A stretch of DNA of 22,181 nt from JACRJW01 sp964359095 (GCA_964359095.1 CAYHRJ010000013.1:1-22181), one strand, 5' to 3'. Positions 1-8,726 are shown, counted from the stretch's first letter. Notes: a model not told the origin generated them from the sequence alone. Program-made: numbers and translations.

Positions 1-317
1 TCACCTGTGAGGACAAATTTCGCATCACCTCCACCTCCCGTCGCGCCGCCCTTGAAATTCGTAATCTCGCTGACTTGGCAAATCCGTGCGACGGAAAATT
101 TGAAGCCGTGATCCGCGCAGCCGTCAAAACGGGCTGGGGAATTTTTGGCCGCAGCACTCTCAAAGAAAGCGTCTTCCCCATGAAGTCCCTCGCCATCCGC
201 AGCGACGAACCGATCTCGCTCTTTGTCGACGGCGAAGAAATGACCTCCACTCGTTTTGACATCGGCATCGAACCGATGTTTCTGCGAGTCATTACAGGGA
301 AGGCAAGGGTGTTCTAA
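1..317 (+). CDS. Diacylglycerol kinase family lipid kinase, C-terminal part (5' end outside window)
   Basis: The reading frame is open from base 3 to the TAA at 315-317 with no convincing internal start, so this is the 3' end of a gene beginning upstream. About 104 residues are visible. The C-terminal pattern is typical of the YegS/BmrU/DagK-like lipid kinase family: a short NP-x-DGK segment, then a run ending ISLFVDGEE, then a hydrophobic tail reading IGIEPMFLRVI. In that family the closing beta-sandwich carries a VDGE motif followed by a strand such as I-x-V-x-P-x-A-L-x-V. Members phosphorylate diacylglycerol or related lipids at the membrane. The kinase catalytic domain lies outside the window, so activity cannot be judged. 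A strong hairpin terminator follows 14 bases after the stop. Moderately sure of family, unsure of substrate. Confidence 0.6.
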   Translation, partial: TCEDKFRITSTSRRAALEIRNLADLANPCDGKFEAVIRAAVKTGWGIFGRSTLKESVFPMKSLAIRSDEPISLFVDGEEMTSTRFDIGIEPMFLRVITGKARVF

Positions 318-331
318 ATAGCATGTCAAAC

Positions 332-364
332 AAAAAAGACTGAGTATTTGGCTCAGTCTTTTTT
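332..364. terminator. Bidirectional intrinsic terminator
   Basis: Stem GACTGAG (338-344) pairs with CTCAGTC (352-358) around a 7-base loop. It is flanked by A6 on the left and T6 on the right, so it works as a terminator on both strands: for the lipid kinase gene (+) and for tRNA-Leu (-), whose 3' end is only three bases away. Confidence 0.9.
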
Positions 365-366
365 GT

Positions 367-453
367 TGGTGCGCGGGAGAGGAATCGAACCTCCACGCTC
401 TTGCGAGCATCAGCCCCTCAAGCTGACGAGTCTACCAGTTTCTCCACCCGCGC
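367..453 (-). tRNA. tRNA-Leu, anticodon GAG
   Basis: On the - strand the acceptor arm GCGCGGG (453-447) pairs with CCCGCGC (377-371), followed by discriminator A and an encoded CCA (369-367). The anticodon stem TCAGC/GCTGA holds loop TTGAGGG, giving anticodon GAG (leucine, CUC/CUU). A long variable arm (TGCTCGCAAGAGCG) marks a class II tRNA as expected for leucine, and the T loop reads TTCGATT. It has its own promoter at 470-498 and terminates at the shared hairpin 332-364. Confidence 0.95.
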
Positions 454-469
454 ATTTTCAAGCTCTTGT

Positions 470-498
470 AGTATAGATAAGGCCTTCAAAATTTTCAA
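470..498 (-). promoter_or_regulatory. Sigma-70-type promoter of tRNA-Leu
   Basis: Read on the - strand: -35 TTGAAA (498-493), a 17-base spacer, and -10 TATACT (475-470). Predicted transcription start is about 10 bases upstream of the mature tRNA 5' end. Both boxes differ from consensus by a single base and the spacing is optimal. Confidence 0.75.
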
Positions 499-535
499 GC
501 GTTTGCGTTCAAGGCAAGGTAGACGCTTTTTGTAG

Positions 536-904
536 TACACGATTTTTAACAGAGTGTTTGATTCTGTTTTAGCGTATTTTAATGACAGGCAAGAATGCTT
601 TAAGGAACTAAAGAAAACTCTCACTTACGATCAGGGGAAGGAGATGAGTGAACACAAACAATTCGTGATCTCAACTGGAATGACTGTCTACTTTGCTCAT
701 CCAGCAAGTCCGTGGGAACGCGGGATCAATGAGAACACAAACGGACTCATTCGACAGTACTTTCCTAAAGGAACGGAGTTCGATAAGATAAGCACCAGAG
801 AAATCAAACGCGTCCAACGACAGCTAAACGATCGCCCGAGAGCCGTCCTCAACTACTACAAACCAGACGAAGTTTTCAATAACCTTGTTGCATTAAAAGT
901 TTGA
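536..904 (+). pseudogene. IS30-family transposase, 3' remnant
   Basis: Only the last ~120 residues of an IS30-type DDE transposase remain. Visible are the second catalytic Asp in the block TLTYDQGKEMSEH and the catalytic Glu region PWERGINENTNGLIRQYFPKG, followed by the usual NDRPRAVLNYYKPDEVF tail ending in VALKV. These segments are near-diagnostic for IS30. The N-terminal helix-turn-helix and the first catalytic Asp are missing. The frame is closed by a TAG at 533-535; a GTG at 554 could be read as a start but would not give an active enzyme. The last codons and the following bases (about 888-910) resemble the inverted-repeat end of IS30 elements, which commonly overlaps the transposase stop. 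No left end was found. The remnant lies between the tRNA-Leu promoter and the MoxR gene. Confidence 0.85.
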
Positions 905-929
905 AACCAAGTAAGTTAAAATCAATACT

Positions 930-3900
930 ATGGAAAAATTCACACCAGAAGTAGCCGGGAGACAACCGAAAAAGCATCCAGAAAACCAAGAGCTCCGCCG
1001 AGAGCCCTTGCCTGAATTGGAATTGACTGAGTTACTCAAATCAGAAAAACCTATTAACGGTATTGAGAACAGGAAGTTAAAAATTGAAGCCGTTCGTCCT
1101 TGGAATAACTACACGATCGTTACTCTTGAAGGTTCAGATGAGATTCAAATTTTTGATGAAGATGCTCGTAAAATAGAAGATTTCAAAAAGCCACATAGTA
1201 GTAAAAAGATTGTTATTAATTGGCAAGATCAGAATTTGGCCCGAAAGGTGGGTAAACATGAAATAGGAAAGGATACAACCACTGATCCGAATGAACAGAA
1301 AATTTCACAGGTGCCCTTAGAATTAAGAGGGCCCGCAAGAAAAAAACTAGAACAACATAATTATTTTAAGCTAGCGGCTCAGCAACCGGAAGAATTTCTC
1401 TCCGATGACATGATTGTTCTAGGAAAGTACATTATATTTCCTTCCAGACAAGGTACTTATTTTGCTTTCGAAACTCAAAATGAGCATGGTGTTGTACTCT
1501 CTCCTCGTGATTGGAAAAGAATTGATCCATCAAAACCGTACCCTCCTGAACTCGCCAAGTATGGTGAAAAAATTCTTGGCGAGCATGAAGGCTATAAACA
1601 ACTTAACGAAAAATATTCCGCATTTGTTACCGACGTCGGTATAAACATTGTAAAAACCGAAGAAGCTAAAGGTGCGCCACTATTTTCTGACAATGTCCCG
1701 TCTATAGAAAGAAATATTACGGTTGACCCAACCAATCCTAATATAATTTACTACTGTCAAAGTAGTAACCCTCGAAGTATTAAACGAATTGATCTCAGCG
1801 CAGAACCGAATACGTGGGGAGTGATCTCGGCTGAATTTCCACAAAAATATGAGAGTGTGAGCAATCTGCAACTTGATCCATCTGGCAACTTTTTCTTATT
1901 TTACTCTAAAGAAGACTTGGTCATGACTACTAAGGATGGATTAGAAGAAGTGAAGAGAGTGCCAAAACTATCTCAGGTAAACTTCGACGCCACCGGAAGA
2001 ATACGAGCAGTAGACAAAGACGGGCATCTTGTTATTTACGAACCCAATTTTGATGAATTAGCTCAAGAGATGGATAAGCAGAGGGTAGCAAAACTAGCCC
2101 AAGGTATAAAAATTGTCGACATATTTGAATTGGAAGCTTCTAAAAAAGCGTTAGGTCAAAAAGGCGGAGAAGGACTTGCATACTTAGAGCCACTTCGAAC
2201 TCAGTATGAACAACAATTTACTGAGGTGCTGGCAAAGATAACTACCCCAGAAGGAGCTCAACAACTTAGACAGGGTTTCAATAAATTAGCTGAAGCGTTA
2301 AAGCAACAAGGACTCAAACCAAATGAAGTTGCTTTTATTATCTCCGGGCTTGAAGGGCCTATAGAAGCAAAAGAGAAAGAATTCGCTATTAAGAGCACTC
2401 AAGAAGCACTTGTTTCTGTGCGAGCAAAACTCGCCAGCGGTCTTTCCATTACCTCGGTATCAGAGGCGCGTGCTGAAATGGAAAAAATTAGAGCCACAGA
2501 GGCATTGCTAGAGGGAGACTTGCGACAGGAGGTACATGAAGTGGCGTTGGAACTCGAGCAAAGATCGGTAGAACTTTTCCGACAACGTGGTGGAGAAATC
2601 ACCAAAGATATTCACGGACTAATTGAAAGAACCAAAACAGACCTTGAGGGCTTTACTAGTAAATCACAAATGGATGACTGGCTTGAATTCCGATATCCGC
2701 AATTAAAATCAAGATTAGGTTCTTTGGCTAAGGACGTTCCTCTTGAAGCAGATGAGGCTTATAAAGCCATCGTTGCGGCGCGAACAGAATTACAAACCAT
2801 TGCCTCCACATTTGAAGACAGATTCAAGAGAGAATATGCCAAGGTGAGAGAAAAAGCTTCAGCGCGTATAGGAGCGACTGTGGATATCTTGGCGCAAGAC
2901 GTTGACGGACTGATTGAGCGTCTACGTACTAAAGGTTTTACTAATCGAACTCAGGCAGAACAGTATCTATCTTCAAGCGAGGCCAAGAAAACACTGGAAA
3001 CTGAAATCGCTGGACTTGCCGGAGACAACCCTGACTTAGCAAAAGAATTAGAGCGTGGCTTGAAAGTAAGAATCTCTAACACATTAACTGAAATAGAGCG
3101 TGGGGCTCTCACTCAAGTTGCTGAAACCGGCCAGCAAATGGTTATGTTTGGCGATACAGCTTTTCCAAAGTGGGAAGCAAAAGTTAAAGAAAAAGTGGAA
3201 CGCAAAGTCGATGTGACATTTGAAGAAGATTCAAAAACACATGGACCCGGAGTTAAGGCTGGAGATATCCTCGGGGATATTTCTGTCTCAATTCGTACAT
3301 CCACAGGTAAGGTAGAGAAGGTTAGGCTTTACGAAGGATGGCAAGATGAAAATGAATGGCGACTTGGTCTCTTAAATTATCGTGGAGAAGCGATTGAGCC
3401 TTCATATGTAACCGCTAAAGAATTTAAGGATTTCAAAAAAGAATACGGGGATTGGTCACAAGGAGAAAAATCTAATCTCAAGAATGAACTGCAAGAAAAA
3501 AAAGATGCTCTTAAAGAAATTTATTCTAGACGACAAAAAATTGGTGAAAGAACTCCCGAAGTAGATGCCCCCTGGCAAGAAGAATACAAACAAAAATTAC
3601 AAGAGTACGGTACATTTGCCGCCGAACATCATATCCCACTATTACGACGCATTGACCATATAAAAGCAGAACCGGATGTGGAATACACAAACGGTAAAGG
3701 CTTTGTTCCTGAATGGCAGAGTCACTGGGTTATGGACCCACAAACAGAAACTGATTTGTCAGAAATGGCAAAGGCACTAAAGATGCAATTAGATTTACAG
3801 GAAGGTTTAGTCAACTTGAAAGGACATGCCGGTACTGGTAAAGACGTGCGTATAAAAATGTTCAGTGCTCTTACGAACCGACCTTATTTCGGAATTGATG

Positions 3901-4775
3901 GAACGAAGTGGACTACTGAATTTGAATTGTCAGAGGATGTCATGTTGGAGTCTCAGGACGGTGCATCGCAAACAGTAAAAGTACCTTCAGCAGTGTTGAA
4001 TGGCATTACCACTCCGGGAGCGATTGTATACTTCAATGAGTTCAACGCTATGCCTGAACAGGCGCAGATATTCCTCCATGCTCTTATGGACGAAAAGCGA
4101 TCGTTAACACTCAAAACAAGTTCCGGTAAAACTATTCGTGCATTGCCAACTGTTCTCTTGGTCGGTTCTATGAACCCGAACTACCCCGGAACATTTAATC
4201 CGCAATTTGCTACTCGAAGTCGCATGGTCTCTTTGGAAATTGGTTACCCTCCTCTTACACGCAAAGCTGATCCCGGAGATCGAAATCCTAACCCACCATA
4301 CGATGCTTCTGAGGCATTGCGTATAGCTCGAGGTGTTGACTCTCTAGCCGATCTCACATACGAGGCAAGTTTGGAGCACAACGAGTATGTAAAAATGTGG
4401 GATAAATACATTAACGGCATAGACAACGGCGCACCGGAGCCAACAGGAACACAAAAGTTTGATATAGATGCTTCCCTCGCTCTTGTCCAGTTTGCCAACA
4501 ATCTCCGAGAAAACTTTATTAAAATCTTTGAGAAAAGCCGTGAAGCTCGAAATGCGTTACCAGTTACTCAACCTGTTACTGGTCGAGAATTGCGTCGTGC
4601 GGCTTATGCTCTTAGCAAGATGACTCCCGAAGAAAAAGTTACAGCAAATCCAGAGGGTGTAGCCCGAGATCTCCTTAATAAATACTTCCTAACTCACATC
4701 GACAAAAAAGAAGATCAGGACAAGATTCGCACGGCAATGAGCACTTGGACTTCCAAGAAGCGTGTAAGAGCATAA
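930..4775 (+). CDS. Giant protein with C-terminal MoxR/dynein-type (AAA_5) AAA+ ATPase
   Basis: A 1281-residue soluble protein with no signal peptide or membrane segment. Residues ~50-250 are mixed beta/alpha and unrecognised. Residues ~255-372 contain short beta repeats (e.g. ITVDPTNPNIIYY, LQLDPSGNFFLFYS, VNFDATGRIRAVD) that read like beta-propeller blades. Residues ~375-735 and 840-900 are long charged helices, probably coiled coil. Residues ~935-1110 form the ATPase: Walker A GHAGTGKD at 965-972, Walker B AIVYFNEF at 1031-1038, sensor 1 in LVGSMNP (Asn1082), arginine finger region ATRSR at 1094-1098, then a helical lid. This matches the MoxR/AAA_5 family, ATPases that remodel partner proteins, usually with a VWA protein. 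Two deviations are visible: Asp instead of Ser/Thr after the Walker A Lys, and Asn instead of the Walker B Asp. The ATG at 930 has no clear Shine-Dalgarno. The stop lies four bases before the transglutaminase-VWA gene, so the two are surely co-transcribed. The ATPase call is solid; the biological role is unknown. Confidence 0.85.
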   Translation: MEKFTPEVAGRQPKKHPENQELRREPLPELELTELLKSEKPINGIENRKLKIEAVRPWNNYTIVTLEGSDEIQIFDEDARKIEDFKKPHSSKKIVINWQDQNLARKVGKHEIGKDTTTDPNEQKISQVPLELRGPARKKLEQHNYFKLAAQQPEEFLSDDMIVLGKYIIFPSRQGTYFAFETQNEHGVVLSPRDWKRIDPSKPYPPELAKYGEKILGEHEGYKQLNEKYSAFVTDVGINIVKTEEAKGAPLFSDNVPSIERNITVDPTNPNIIYYCQSSNPRSIKRIDLSAEPNTWGVISAEFPQKYESVSNLQLDPSGNFFLFYSKEDLVMTTKDGLEEVKRVPKLSQVNFDATGRIRAVDKDGHLVIYEPNFDELAQEMDKQRVAKLAQGIKIVDIFELEASKKALGQKGGEGLAYLEPLRTQYEQQFTEVLAKITTPEGAQQLRQGFNKLAEALKQQGLKPNEVAFIISGLEGPIEAKEKEFAIKSTQEALVSVRAKLASGLSITSVSEARAEMEKIRATEALLEGDLRQEVHEVALELEQRSVELFRQRGGEITKDIHGLIERTKTDLEGFTSKSQMDDWLEFRYPQLKSRLGSLAKDVPLEADEAYKAIVAARTELQTIASTFEDRFKREYAKVREKASARIGATVDILAQDVDGLIERLRTKGFTNRTQAEQYLSSSEAKKTLETEIAGLAGDNPDLAKELERGLKVRISNTLTEIERGALTQVAETGQQMVMFGDTAFPKWEAKVKEKVERKVDVTFEEDSKTHGPGVKAGDILGDISVSIRTSTGKVEKVRLYEGWQDENEWRLGLLNYRGEAIEPSYVTAKEFKDFKKEYGDWSQGEKSNLKNELQEKKDALKEIYSRRQKIGERTPEVDAPWQEEYKQKLQEYGTFAAEHHIPLLRRIDHIKAEPDVEYTNGKGFVPEWQSHWVMDPQTETDLSEMAKALKMQLDLQEGLVNLKGHAGTGKDVRIKMFSALTNRPYFGIDGTKWTTEFELSEDVMLESQDGASQTVKVPSAVLNGITTPGAIVYFNEFNAMPEQAQIFLHALMDEKRSLTLKTSSGKTIRALPTVLLVGSMNPNYPGTFNPQFATRSRMVSLEIGYPPLTRKADPGDRNPNPPYDASEALRIARGVDSLADLTYEASLEHNEYVKMWDKYINGIDNGAPEPTGTQKFDIDASLALVQFANNLRENFIKIFEKSREARNALPVTQPVTGRELRRAAYALSKMTPEEKVTANPEGVARDLLNKYFLTHIDKKEDQDKIRTAMSTWTSKKRVRA

Positions 4776-4779
4776 ACGT

Positions 4780-7700
4780 ATGGAACGTCCCCGCGAATTT
4801 CGTGAGTCGCTTCCGCAAGGAAAGGTGAAACCCTCAAAACTCACTCGTGAGATGCTTTTTCTGGCTGAACAAGCCGCCGAGGGTAAGCTAAAAGTTCTGC
4901 CTGGTAAGGAATGGTCTTTGCACCATCCGGCGGATCAGGCAACTAGATCAGAAAAATTGCAGGGTTTGCTCGATGGTAAATATACCGCCGAAGAAGTGGC
5001 TCATGATATCAAACCTGATGCACTCTTTTATAATGCCGAGGATATTGAAAAAGAAGGTTTAGAAAAGGTAAGTGGACGTATTCGAGACCTTTCCGCTTTC
5101 ATCACTCACTACGACTACCCTAGATTCGCCAAATTCGTAGAAGGCATGCGTGGTCATGATATTCCTCTGGACGACCTCGATAACCTTTACAGCGATGTTA
5201 CTCAAGCAAGAGTTCAGAAAAAAGTAATGGATTCTTATGGACATACAGGCCGAAAACAAATGGAGGAAGCTCTGCGGACTGAAGCAGATAATACGATTGA
5301 AGGTATAGGTAATTTCCCTCGATCTCAAAAAGTGTTAAAAGCACTGAAAGTCAATTGGCTGAGTGAAGATTTGGGTCTTGTTGGTATGGCAGAACGGGAT
5401 CGTGTTATCTCTGAGCTTTCAGGAGACGAACGTAAACTCTTTGAAGACCTTCAGTCCTCATATCGAGACTACATACAAAAAGGAGACGAGAGTGGGTACA
5501 AAAAAATAACCGATACAGTACGTGAGGGTTTGCCGAAAATCCAAAAAGAAGCACGGAGCGGTGAACCGAGTGAAAGTATGCAAGAGCTTGAAAAGGAGCT
5601 CGAGCAATATAAAGAACAAGCTGTCCCTCCGGGTTCACCAGAAGATTCCGCCATTCCTCCTGAAGACAGAGATGAGTATCACACTCCACCCCCTGCACAC
5701 GGTGAATCAAAAGAAAAGATGCAAGTCAGACCTATCTTTGAAATTGATCCTGCGCTCGGTGGATATTATGCGAGTGGTAGAAAAAGTTATTACGATGTTG
5801 AATCAAAAACATGGAGTAAGAAAAAACAACTTTCTCCATACAACATTTCTGTTACGGGCAAAGACCGATCAACAATTTCAGGAACTTTAGATAATGGGGT
5901 TAAATCTCTCCCACTCCCAAACGGCTATGCATTGGATGTCTCCTCTCTCAAAGCCAAGGGAGCTAATGTTGAAGTCAGACGTGATCAAAATGGATGTTTT
6001 TATCTTGAAGTGAGTGGGACCGGATCATTTTCCGTAGATTTTTTATCAGAACAAAATCCTTTTCCTGGGACAACGATTCCAGAAGACATAACACCACTTC
6101 ATCGTGGATCATTTTCATCAAAGACTGAAACAACACTTTCTAAGCTTATCGGATCACCCATACAGAAAGCCGAGCAGGTACGGCAATACATTTTGGCAAA
6201 TCATTTTTACCCCGGAGGCGGAGACCTGCAAAAAGCTCAGGCATTGCAGTACAAGTTGCGAAGTGAATCTACTGGAGATAATTACCTTCAAAACATTGAT
6301 CAGTCGGAATACTTAGAATGCTACTCTGCCAACACGAAGTTTATTGCAATGATGCGTAAGGCAGGTATTCCCGCACGTTTGGTAATTGGGCATAAAGTTG
6401 AGGGGGCAAAGGACGGTAAATCAGCCATCACCCAAAGCACCGGCCACGCATGGTCGGAAATTTGGGATGGGAAAGCATGGAGACGTTTTGATGCTACTCC
6501 AAATCCAAAACCTGAAGATCAAAAAGAGTCTGATCAAGACGATAAAAAATCAGAAAAAGAATCTGCAGAAGAAGCACAGGATGGCGGCATTGATAAACCA
6601 CAGGAGAAGGGAGACAAAGATGGTCAAAAAGGAGATCAGCAAAAACAAGGGCAACAACAGCAAGGCGAGCAACAGTCGTCTGAATCTGGAAATCCTCTAG
6701 AGCAAATGTCTGACGCTTCCGATAGTCAGATGCAACAGTCAGAGTCTCAATTGCAAGAAGCAAAAGAGCAAATGGACAAGATGGCTGAACAAAAACAGCA
6801 ACTTGACGATAAAGTACAGAACGCAGAAAAGTTCAAGGAACTTTCCGAGCTCCAAAAAGAAGTGGAGGAGAGCGAGCTTTTCGACGACCTAAAAAAAGAA
6901 ATTCAAGACAAGCTGGAAGCAAAAGAGGATCAGATGAAAGATAAAATTAAAGACGAGCTCGATAAAATGGTTGAGGATGGTTTCATGGATGAAAAAAAGC
7001 GAGACGAAATTTTACAAGAACTCGAACAAAAAAAGCTAGAGGAACTTGATCGTGTACAAAAAGAAGTTGAGCAAGAAAACAGGCTCTACAACGACTATGA
7101 GGACATTCGTGAGGAGGTCTCACCGCTTGTTGATAAATGGTTTCAGTATTTTGCTGAACGCTTACCCAGACAGGAAGATGTTGGATTTGACGAAGATTCG
7201 TTGACTCGACAAGGAGCATTTGATCGCCGAGCTGTAATGAAAACTAGAAACTTACTTTTTGGAACAGTAAAAAATCCTCGGGAAATTTACCCATCTATTA
7301 AACCTCGGTTCATGGCTTCGATCTTGGTGGATGTGTCTGGCTCAATGGCAGGAGAAAAATTACAAAGTGCGCGAAAACTTTTAATATTTTACTCTGAATT
7401 ATTCAGTCGTATATCCCAGGCTTTTGGTTATATTCAATTTTCTATAGATACCTTTTCAGATTCCGTAACTGAAATAAAAGGGTTCAAACAAGATTATGAT
7501 TCTCCTCAACGATATGATTTCGAGGATGGCACGCAGTCAACTGTAAAAGTTCGTTTAATGCAAAGGCTGGCTACACAAGGAGGTACTAATATGCTCGATG
7601 GCATCAAGAAAGCCGCTAGCGAGCTGAATAAGCTAGTTGAAGAATACCCTGACTATGCCTCTGCGTTTTATTTCGTCGGTGATGGCGGAGACACACATGG

Positions 7701-7932
7701 CAATGCGGCAAACATAACAAGGTTTCTGCAAATAAATGAATCGGAACGTGGTTTCGGAGAACATATGTATTCCGCTATTCTGCTTGGTAATGAATCTCAA
7801 CGCCGAGAGTTGGCGGAAATCTTTGGAGATGAGCACACTAACGTTGCACCTGACTTCGATGAATTGATCGAAAAAAGTATGGATAAATTTGACCAGGATT
7901 TGGAAGAGTACCTAAAGACAAAAACTCAATAG
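4780..7932 (+). CDS. Transglutaminase-like / coiled-coil / VWA domain protein, partner of the MoxR ATPase
   Basis: A 1050-residue protein, apparently cytoplasmic (no signal peptide or membrane helix). Residues 1-~270 are helical and unrecognised. Residues ~315-425 look like a beta-sandwich. Residues ~460-575 are a transglutaminase-like (TGc) domain with a complete candidate triad: Cys514 in LECYSANTKF, His556 in TGHAWSEIW, Asp571 in RRFDATPNP, plus the family signature RKAGIPARLVIG. Residues ~578-650 are a Lys/Glu/Gln/Asp-rich low-complexity linker and ~650-770 a predicted coiled coil. Residues ~845-1030 are a VWA domain with an intact metal-ion site: DVSGS at 851-855, Thr936 in TQGGTNM, Asp968 in FVGDGGD. 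VWA proteins act with MoxR ATPases as adaptor or substrate. TGc, MoxR and VWA/DUF58 genes are often neighbours, but the TGc protein is then usually membrane-bound. Here TGc and VWA are fused in one soluble chain. The TGc domain may be a protease, a cross-linker or a non-catalytic binding domain; the sequence does not decide. Confidence 0.85.
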   Translation: MERPREFRESLPQGKVKPSKLTREMLFLAEQAAEGKLKVLPGKEWSLHHPADQATRSEKLQGLLDGKYTAEEVAHDIKPDALFYNAEDIEKEGLEKVSGRIRDLSAFITHYDYPRFAKFVEGMRGHDIPLDDLDNLYSDVTQARVQKKVMDSYGHTGRKQMEEALRTEADNTIEGIGNFPRSQKVLKALKVNWLSEDLGLVGMAERDRVISELSGDERKLFEDLQSSYRDYIQKGDESGYKKITDTVREGLPKIQKEARSGEPSESMQELEKELEQYKEQAVPPGSPEDSAIPPEDRDEYHTPPPAHGESKEKMQVRPIFEIDPALGGYYASGRKSYYDVESKTWSKKKQLSPYNISVTGKDRSTISGTLDNGVKSLPLPNGYALDVSSLKAKGANVEVRRDQNGCFYLEVSGTGSFSVDFLSEQNPFPGTTIPEDITPLHRGSFSSKTETTLSKLIGSPIQKAEQVRQYILANHFYPGGGDLQKAQALQYKLRSESTGDNYLQNIDQSEYLECYSANTKFIAMMRKAGIPARLVIGHKVEGAKDGKSAITQSTGHAWSEIWDGKAWRRFDATPNPKPEDQKESDQDDKKSEKESAEEAQDGGIDKPQEKGDKDGQKGDQQKQGQQQQGEQQSSESGNPLEQMSDASDSQMQQSESQLQEAKEQMDKMAEQKQQLDDKVQNAEKFKELSELQKEVEESELFDDLKKEIQDKLEAKEDQMKDKIKDELDKMVEDGFMDEKKRDEILQELEQKKLEELDRVQKEVEQENRLYNDYEDIREEVSPLVDKWFQYFAERLPRQEDVGFDEDSLTRQGAFDRRAVMKTRNLLFGTVKNPREIYPSIKPRFMASILVDVSGSMAGEKLQSARKLLIFYSELFSRISQAFGYIQFSIDTFSDSVTEIKGFKQDYDSPQRYDFEDGTQSTVKVRLMQRLATQGGTNMLDGIKKAASELNKLVEEYPDYASAFYFVGDGGDTHGNAANITRFLQINESERGFGEHMYSAILLGNESQRRELAEIFGDEHTNVAPDFDELIEKSMDKFDQDLEEYLKTKTQ

Positions 7933-8200
7933 AGAAAGTTCCAAATTTCAAATTTGCCTGCCCCGAATTTCGCCAAAAGAAAAAGAGGAGCAAATGGAGC
8001 GATTTTGCGAAAACCAAAGTCGCGTTTTTATTTTTACCAAAACCCTTTCCACCTACAGCAGAAGCACAAGTGGATTTTGTCCTGCAGAGCGTTGGCGTTC
8101 GCCAGCTCGGAGCGGTCAATTCCAAACAAGTCCCTCATTGGTGCCTCTTGACTTTTTTGTGCGAACAGACTAGCGTGAGCAAGCTTTCACTGGAGTGAGC
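7933..8200. other. Intergenic stretch without a supported gene
   Basis: Short open frames exist on both strands (e.g. + 7954-8151), but none has a ribosome binding site or a recognisable protein pattern, and they overlap each other. No terminator-like hairpin with a T tract was seen after the stop at 7932. The stretch may be a decayed segment at the right edge of the MoxR/VWA region. Confidence 0.4.
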
Positions 8201-8635
8201 ATGTTGGGAACGATCGAGGATGTAAATCACGTTGGTCTGCCGTCCTTCCACGAAGACTGGCCGAAGATTCGAGAGTTTTGGGAGAGTCTTGGACTTGTGT
8301 GTCGGGACTTTGAGGTCATCGACGAAAAGTACGACCACGGCGGTGCAGGACCCCGGTTGCAGGTTTTTGCCGGCGCACGCCTGCTGATTTCCTACCACGG
8401 AAAGCCTCACATGGACGGGACGGCCAAGATAATCAGCGAGAACATCCTCGAACAAGTGTGCCGAGAGATGCACGTCGCCCTGACAATGACGCCTCCAGGT
8501 CTTGAGACGGTGAGGAAGCATCCACGCTTCGAACGAGAGACGCATTGGGGGCACAGCCTCACAAGCGTCTTCATCACGGGTCCCTACGGACTGCACGTCG
8601 AGTTCGTCACCAACAACCCCGACTTCCATCGGTAG
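8201..8635 (+). CDS. VOC (glyoxalase-like) superfamily protein
   Basis: A 144-residue protein. The ATG at 8201 was chosen over the GTG at 8195 because GGAG lies five bases upstream of it. The N-terminal strand DVNHVGLPS followed by a helix around REFWESLGL is the usual opening of a vicinal-oxygen-chelate betaalphabetabetabeta module, with His in the metal-ligand position. The end reads THWGHSLTSVFITGPYG and LHVEFV, where the Glu corresponds to the family's C-terminal metal ligand. Only about one and a half modules fit, so it would act as a dimer if typical. VOC proteins include glyoxalases, dioxygenases and antibiotic-binding proteins; no substrate can be named. The codon choice looks richer in G and C than the two large genes upstream, and the gene is followed by unusual palindromes, both compatible with transfer from another lineage. 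It stands alone as a transcription unit. Confidence 0.6.
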   Translation: MLGTIEDVNHVGLPSFHEDWPKIREFWESLGLVCRDFEVIDEKYDHGGAGPRLQVFAGARLLISYHGKPHMDGTAKIISENILEQVCREMHVALTMTPPGLETVRKHPRFERETHWGHSLTSVFITGPYGLHVEFVTNNPDFHR

Positions 8636-8656
8636 CGGATCTTCCAGAGCGCCAAC

Positions 8657-8682
8657 GACACGTCGTTCGCGAACGACGTGTC
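8657..8682. repeat. Perfect 26-bp palindrome 1
   Basis: Half-site GACACGTCGTTCG is followed immediately by its exact reverse complement, with no spacer. It lies 21 bases after the VOC gene stop. It is related to the palindrome at 8698-8723 (9 of 13 half-site bases shared). There is no T tract directly after it, so it is not by itself a standard terminator. Confidence 0.85.
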
Positions 8683-8697
8683 AACGACCGGCGACCT

Positions 8698-8723
8698 GCC
8701 ATGTAGGTCGCGACCTACGTGGC
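8698..8723. repeat. Near-perfect 26-bp palindrome 2
   Basis: Half-site GCCATGTAGGTCG is followed by CGACCTACGTGGC; 12 of 13 positions pair and the last is a T/G wobble in RNA. Its centre is 41 bp from that of palindrome 1, and the half-sites share the pattern G-n-CA-n-GT-n-G-n-TCG. Confidence 0.8.
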
Positions 8724-8726
8724 CTG

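Noticed and set aside
454..500. Ten-base direct repeat ATTTTCAAGC (454-463 and 491-500) as an attachment site
   Set aside because: Too short, and the second copy is explained by the -35 box of the tRNA-Leu promoter; no integrase is present.
888..910. Complete IS30 element
   Set aside because: Only the right end and the 3' third of the transposase can be seen; no left inverted repeat and no first catalytic Asp.
7838..8151. Small open frames on both strands between the VWA and VOC genes
   Set aside because: They overlap each other or the VWA gene, have no ribosome binding site and no recognisable pattern.
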